Origin: Candidatus Mediterraneibacter stercorigallinarum
GTDB lineage: Bacteria > Bacillota > Clostridia > Lachnospirales > Lachnospiraceae
NCBI GenBank assembly: GCA_019116185.1
Contig: DXCD01000130.1
Span: 1-8,529, forward strand
Reading direction: 5' to 3'
DNA: 8,529 bases
Shown here: one piece after another, positions 6,388 through 8,529 of the stretch
How positions within the stretch are numbered: position 1 is the stretch's first letter
Layout of the letters: each line of letters begins with the position of its first letter
Notes under the pieces: generated by a model
What the model was told of the DNA's origin: nothing
What the model saw: the letters and a program-made list of their open reading frames with translations, nothing else
Databases searched by the model: none
Position numbers and translations under genes: made by a program

Positions 6388-6974
6388 ATGGAAAAATATC
6401 TGGGTGAGAATATTCCGAAGCTTGGATTTGGCTTAATGAGGCTTCCCATGGACGAGGGAAAGATTGATGTGGCGCGTACGCAGGAGATGGTGGATCGCTT
6501 TCTGGAAGAGGGATTCTGTTATTTTGATACTGCATATGGCTACAATGACGGAGAGTCTGAGGCAGTGGCAAAAAAGGTCCTTGCAGACCGGTATCCGAGG
6601 GATAAATTCCTTCTCGCGACTAAGCTTCCTGCATGGGCGGGAGCGAAGAGCAGGGAAGAGGCGGAACAGCAGGTGATAAAAAAGCGAGAGATGTGTATGC
6701 CTCCTTCCCGAAGGTTCCCTGTACCTCGTGCGCTTACTGTATGAAAGGATGCCCGAATCAGATCGGCATCCATGGCATCTTCCAGGCGTATAACCTGTAT
6801 ACAATGTATCACGATCTTTCGGGAGCCTGGAATAAATATCAGTGGAATACAGAGGGGCGCGGCTTTGCAAAAGCGTCAGCGTGTATACGCTGCGGGAAAT
6901 GCGAACAGGTCTGCCCGCAGCACATCCATATCAGAGACGAACTTGCGCGTGCGGCGGAAGCGCTGGAGGGATAA
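6388..6974 (+). pseudogene. Decayed aldo/keto reductase with C-terminal [4Fe-4S] domain
   Basis: Two pieces of one gene in different frames. The first (from ATG 6388, AGGAG at 6375-6379) is a normal aldo/keto reductase N-terminus, with IPKLGFGLMRLP, then FDTAYGY holding D47 and Y52, and ATKLPAWAG with K79. After about residue 96 it should continue with the barrel, including the DFYLLHN-type strand with the catalytic histidine, but some 180-200 residues are missing. In the next frame comes the C-terminal ferredoxin-like part with two CX2CX2CX3CP motifs (about 6720-6914), ending at 6974. Intact relatives are about 370 residues; about 195 remain here. The frame change falls on a run of six A (6678-6683). 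With seven A the pieces would join as QQVIKKARDVYASFPK. An in-frame deletion plus a one-base loss explains this. A sequencing error could account for the frameshift but not for the missing barrel. Confidence 0.82.
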
Positions 6975-7009
6975 ACTGTTACGACATTTCAAAAGTTTAA
7001 CAAAAAAGA

Positions 7010-7037
7010 TTGTAAAACCTGCGCGGCGTGCTATAAT
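7010..7037 (+). promoter_or_regulatory. Extended -10 promoter of the YoaK-family gene
   Basis: TTGTAA (7010-7015), a 16-base spacer and TATAAT (7032-7037) preceded by TGC, an extended -10 motif. Transcription would begin near 7044, leaving a leader of under 20 bases. This rules out any start codon at or before 7037. Confidence 0.75.
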
Positions 7038-7060
7038 TGAGAGCGGTCGGAGGGATGAAA

Positions 7061-7774
7061 ATGGAATGGAATAACAGATCAGAGGTCTGGGCGCATTTTA
7101 TAATGGCTGTCTGCGGCGGCTTTTTCGGCGGATACGCGATCTTTGGACGCATGGCGGTATTCGGGTCCGCGCAGACGGCGAATCTGATAGAACTGGTTGG
7201 AGACATTCTGGGGAGAAATCTTACGGACGCTTCTCTGCGTCTGGGAGCTCTGCTTCTGTACGCGGCGGCGATGGTGATTTTTGTGGTCCTGAGAAAAAAA
7301 ACTCCGCTGAACCTGAAGTATCTTGCCATTGCTGTCGATGCGGCGGCAGCGGCGGCGACGGCGGCGATGCCTGAGCAGATGGATCCTGTGCTGGCGTTGT
7401 ATCCGGTATTCTTTGCAATGTCTTTCCAGTGGTGTGTATTTAAAGGAGCAGAAGGATATGCATGTTCTACCATTTTTTCTACGAATAATCTGAAGCAGAC
7501 TGTGCTCTCGTTCACAGAGTACTTCATGGTCCGGGAAGATGATGAAGAGGAGAGGACGAAGAAATTGAAGAAAGGAAGGTTTTTCGGAGAGACGATCCTG
7601 TTTTTCCATGCCAGTGTGGCGGCGGCATTCCTTGCACTTCATGTCATGGGTCTCTCTGCTGTCTGGCTGGTGATGCTCCCGCTTTTTGCCGGTCTGGTCA
7701 TAACAGAGCTGCAGGAAGGCGTGATTCGGGAATGGATGGCGCGCCTTGTAATGAAAAAGAAAAAGATTGCATAA
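7061..7774 (+). CDS. YoaK/DUF1275-family membrane protein
   Basis: A 237-residue multi-pass membrane protein. Hydrophobic segments lie near residues 11-33, 57-78, 86-102, 108-125, 175-196 and 198-214. Family-type features are the glycine-rich first helix followed by GSAQTANLIEL (35-45) and the STNNLKQT segment (140-147). A charged cytoplasmic loop (158-173, EDDEEERTKKLKK) separates the last helix pair. YoaK/DUF1275 proteins are widespread in bacteria but have no established function; transport is only a guess. ATG 7061 is chosen because GGAGGG (7049-7054) is six bases away. ATG 7055 directly abuts that site, and TTG 7037 is in the promoter. Residues 93-102 are an alanine-rich tract encoded by GCG-type triplets. 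The gene has its own promoter and terminator, so it is probably monocistronic. Confidence 0.8.
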   Translation: MEWNNRSEVWAHFIMAVCGGFFGGYAIFGRMAVFGSAQTANLIELVGDILGRNLTDASLRLGALLLYAAAMVIFVVLRKKTPLNLKYLAIAVDAAAAAATAAMPEQMDPVLALYPVFFAMSFQWCVFKGAEGYACSTIFSTNNLKQTVLSFTEYFMVREDDEEERTKKLKKGRFFGETILFFHASVAAAFLALHVMGLSAVWLVMLPLFAGLVITELQEGVIREWMARLVMKKKKIA

Positions 7775-7779
7775 AAAGC

Positions 7780-7816
7780 ACAGTCCGCAGGATAAAGATC
7801 CTGGGGACTGTTTTTG
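7780..7816. terminator. Bidirectional intrinsic terminator
   Basis: ACAGTCC (7780-7786) pairs with GGACTGT (7805-7811), and CAGGAT (7788-7793) with ATCCTG (7798-7803), giving 13 pairs with one G-G mismatch and a four-base loop. Five T follow on the plus strand (7811-7815), and five A precede on the left (7774-7778 region), giving a T run on the minus strand. It sits between the convergent YoaK-family and LacI-family genes and serves both. Confidence 0.88.
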
Positions 7817-7837
7817 TCTGGAAATACAGCGGCGGTT

Positions 7838-8529
7838 TTACTGTCTGGGAGCGGCGGTGGATTCCCTTACCATCAGTTCGGCGTGGAGCAGGACTGTGCC
7901 GATGGAGACCCCGTTCATCAGGCTGCTCAGCGCATAATAACCGCTTTTCCCGAGCTCGATCCGATCCTGCCGCACTGTGGTCAGGGGAGGATATGTGTAA
8001 GGGCAGATCGGGATGTCGTCGAAACCGATGATGCTGATATCCCTTGGGACCTGATATCCGAGCTGCTGACATTGGGTGAGCGCGGCGCTGGCAAAGGTAT
8101 CCTGGCAGCATATCACGGCGGTCATGCCCATGTCGAGGAAACGGGGGAGGTGTTTCTCCATGCATTCGGACAGGTAGTAAGAACATCCGGAGTAAGAAGG
8201 GTCGGCTTTCAGCCCGTGACGGTGCATTGCCTGGAAAAATGCTCTGTGCCGGATCTGCATGATATGAGAGCCGAGAGCGCTGCTCAGATATCCGATTTTA
8301 TGATGCCCCTGCTTTTTTAAATATCCGACCGCAAGGTACATGCCCTCATCGTTGTCAATCCCAACATAAGCTGTCGCCGGATTCCCTATGATGTGGTTGT
8401 CGTAGAGCACCGCGGGAGTGCGGGTCGTCTGGAAATCTTTCATCCAAGGTTCTCCGAGGGAAAATCCGAGCACAAAAGCCCCGGCATAATCATTCTGAAG
8501 CATAAAGACATCGTAGGAAATATCCCGCT
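7838..8529 (-). CDS. LacI-family transcriptional regulator, C-terminal part
   Basis: The reading frame is open to the right edge of the window, so only the last 229 codons are visible; the DNA-binding helix-turn-helix and the start lie outside. What is seen is the periplasmic-binding-protein-like effector domain of the LacI/GalR family: a VLYDNHIIG strand, YVGIDNDEGMYLAVGYLKKQGHHKIGYL, AVICCQDTFASAALTQCQQLGYQVPRDISIIGFDD, PPLTTVRQDRIELGKSGYYAL, and the terminal LLHAELMVRESTA. These are the usual family blocks in the usual order. Such proteins repress or activate sugar-utilisation genes in response to a sugar or sugar phosphate. The effector and targets cannot be told from this half. It ends at TTA 7838-7840, just beyond the shared terminator. 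No target operon lies in the window. Confidence 0.92.
   Translation of the reverse strand, partial: RDISYDVFMLQNDYAGAFVLGFSLGEPWMKDFQTTRTPAVLYDNHIIGNPATAYVGIDNDEGMYLAVGYLKKQGHHKIGYLSSALGSHIMQIRHRAFFQAMHRHGLKADPSYSGCSYYLSECMEKHLPRFLDMGMTAVICCQDTFASAALTQCQQLGYQVPRDISIIGFDDIPICPYTYPPLTTVRQDRIELGKSGYYALSSLMNGVSIGTVLLHAELMVRESTAAPRQ

Noticed and set aside
6346..6390. Start of the aldo/keto reductase at ATG 6346
   Set aside because: This would overlap the HD-domain gene by about 40 bases without a ribosome binding site. ATG 6388 has AGGAG eight bases upstream and the family-typical N-terminus.
7340..7372. GCG-triplet tract as a regulatory or unstable repeat
   Set aside because: The triplets are imperfect and encode an alanine-rich membrane segment, so coding constraint explains them.
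7814..8320. Plus-strand open frame of about 168 codons
   Set aside because: It is antisense to the LacI-family gene, whose protein blocks are unmistakable, and it has no family features.

Overview
The window looks like a chromosomal segment of a Lachnospiraceae-type clostridium. The evidence is the mixed GC content, strong AGGAGG ribosome binding sites, sigma-A type promoters, and protein sequences typical of gut Clostridia (an NADP-type glutamate dehydrogenase, an aldo/keto reductase family with a C-terminal double [4Fe-4S] domain, and a TrmR-TrhP pair). The genus cannot be fixed from sequence reading alone. No tRNA, rRNA, CRISPR array, transposase or phage gene was seen.

Layout. Positions 11-1967 hold a tightly coupled plus-strand pair, a TrmR-type O-methyltransferase and a U32-family TrhP-type hydroxylase. 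Together they are expected to make 5-methoxyuridine at tRNA wobble position 34. Positions 1966-2454 are a long imperfect palindrome (element A) that starts inside the trhP stop codon. A clear promoter, a leader hairpin and gdhA (2647-3981) follow. A second, shorter copy of the palindrome (element B, 3984-4328) lies directly after gdhA and ends inside the stop codon of azlD. The minus-strand azlC-azlD branched-chain amino acid export operon occupies 4328-5424, and its promoter carries an operator-like dyad. From 5598 a plus-strand unit encodes an HD-domain phosphohydrolase (TTG start) and the wreck of an iron-sulfur aldo/keto reductase that has lost most of its barrel and is frameshifted. A YoaK/DUF1275 membrane protein with its own promoter follows (7061-7774), then a bidirectional terminator, then the C-terminal part of a minus-strand LacI-family regulator that runs off the right edge.

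Most genes are ordinary housekeeping or transport genes. The most unusual feature is the pair of related long palindromes in the same orientation on either side of gdhA. Their stems differ in sequence between the copies yet keep their pairing, and their outer ends abut or overlap stop codons. They encode no convincing protein. They could be non-autonomous mobile repeats, large structured RNA or terminator elements, or both; the sequence alone does not decide.
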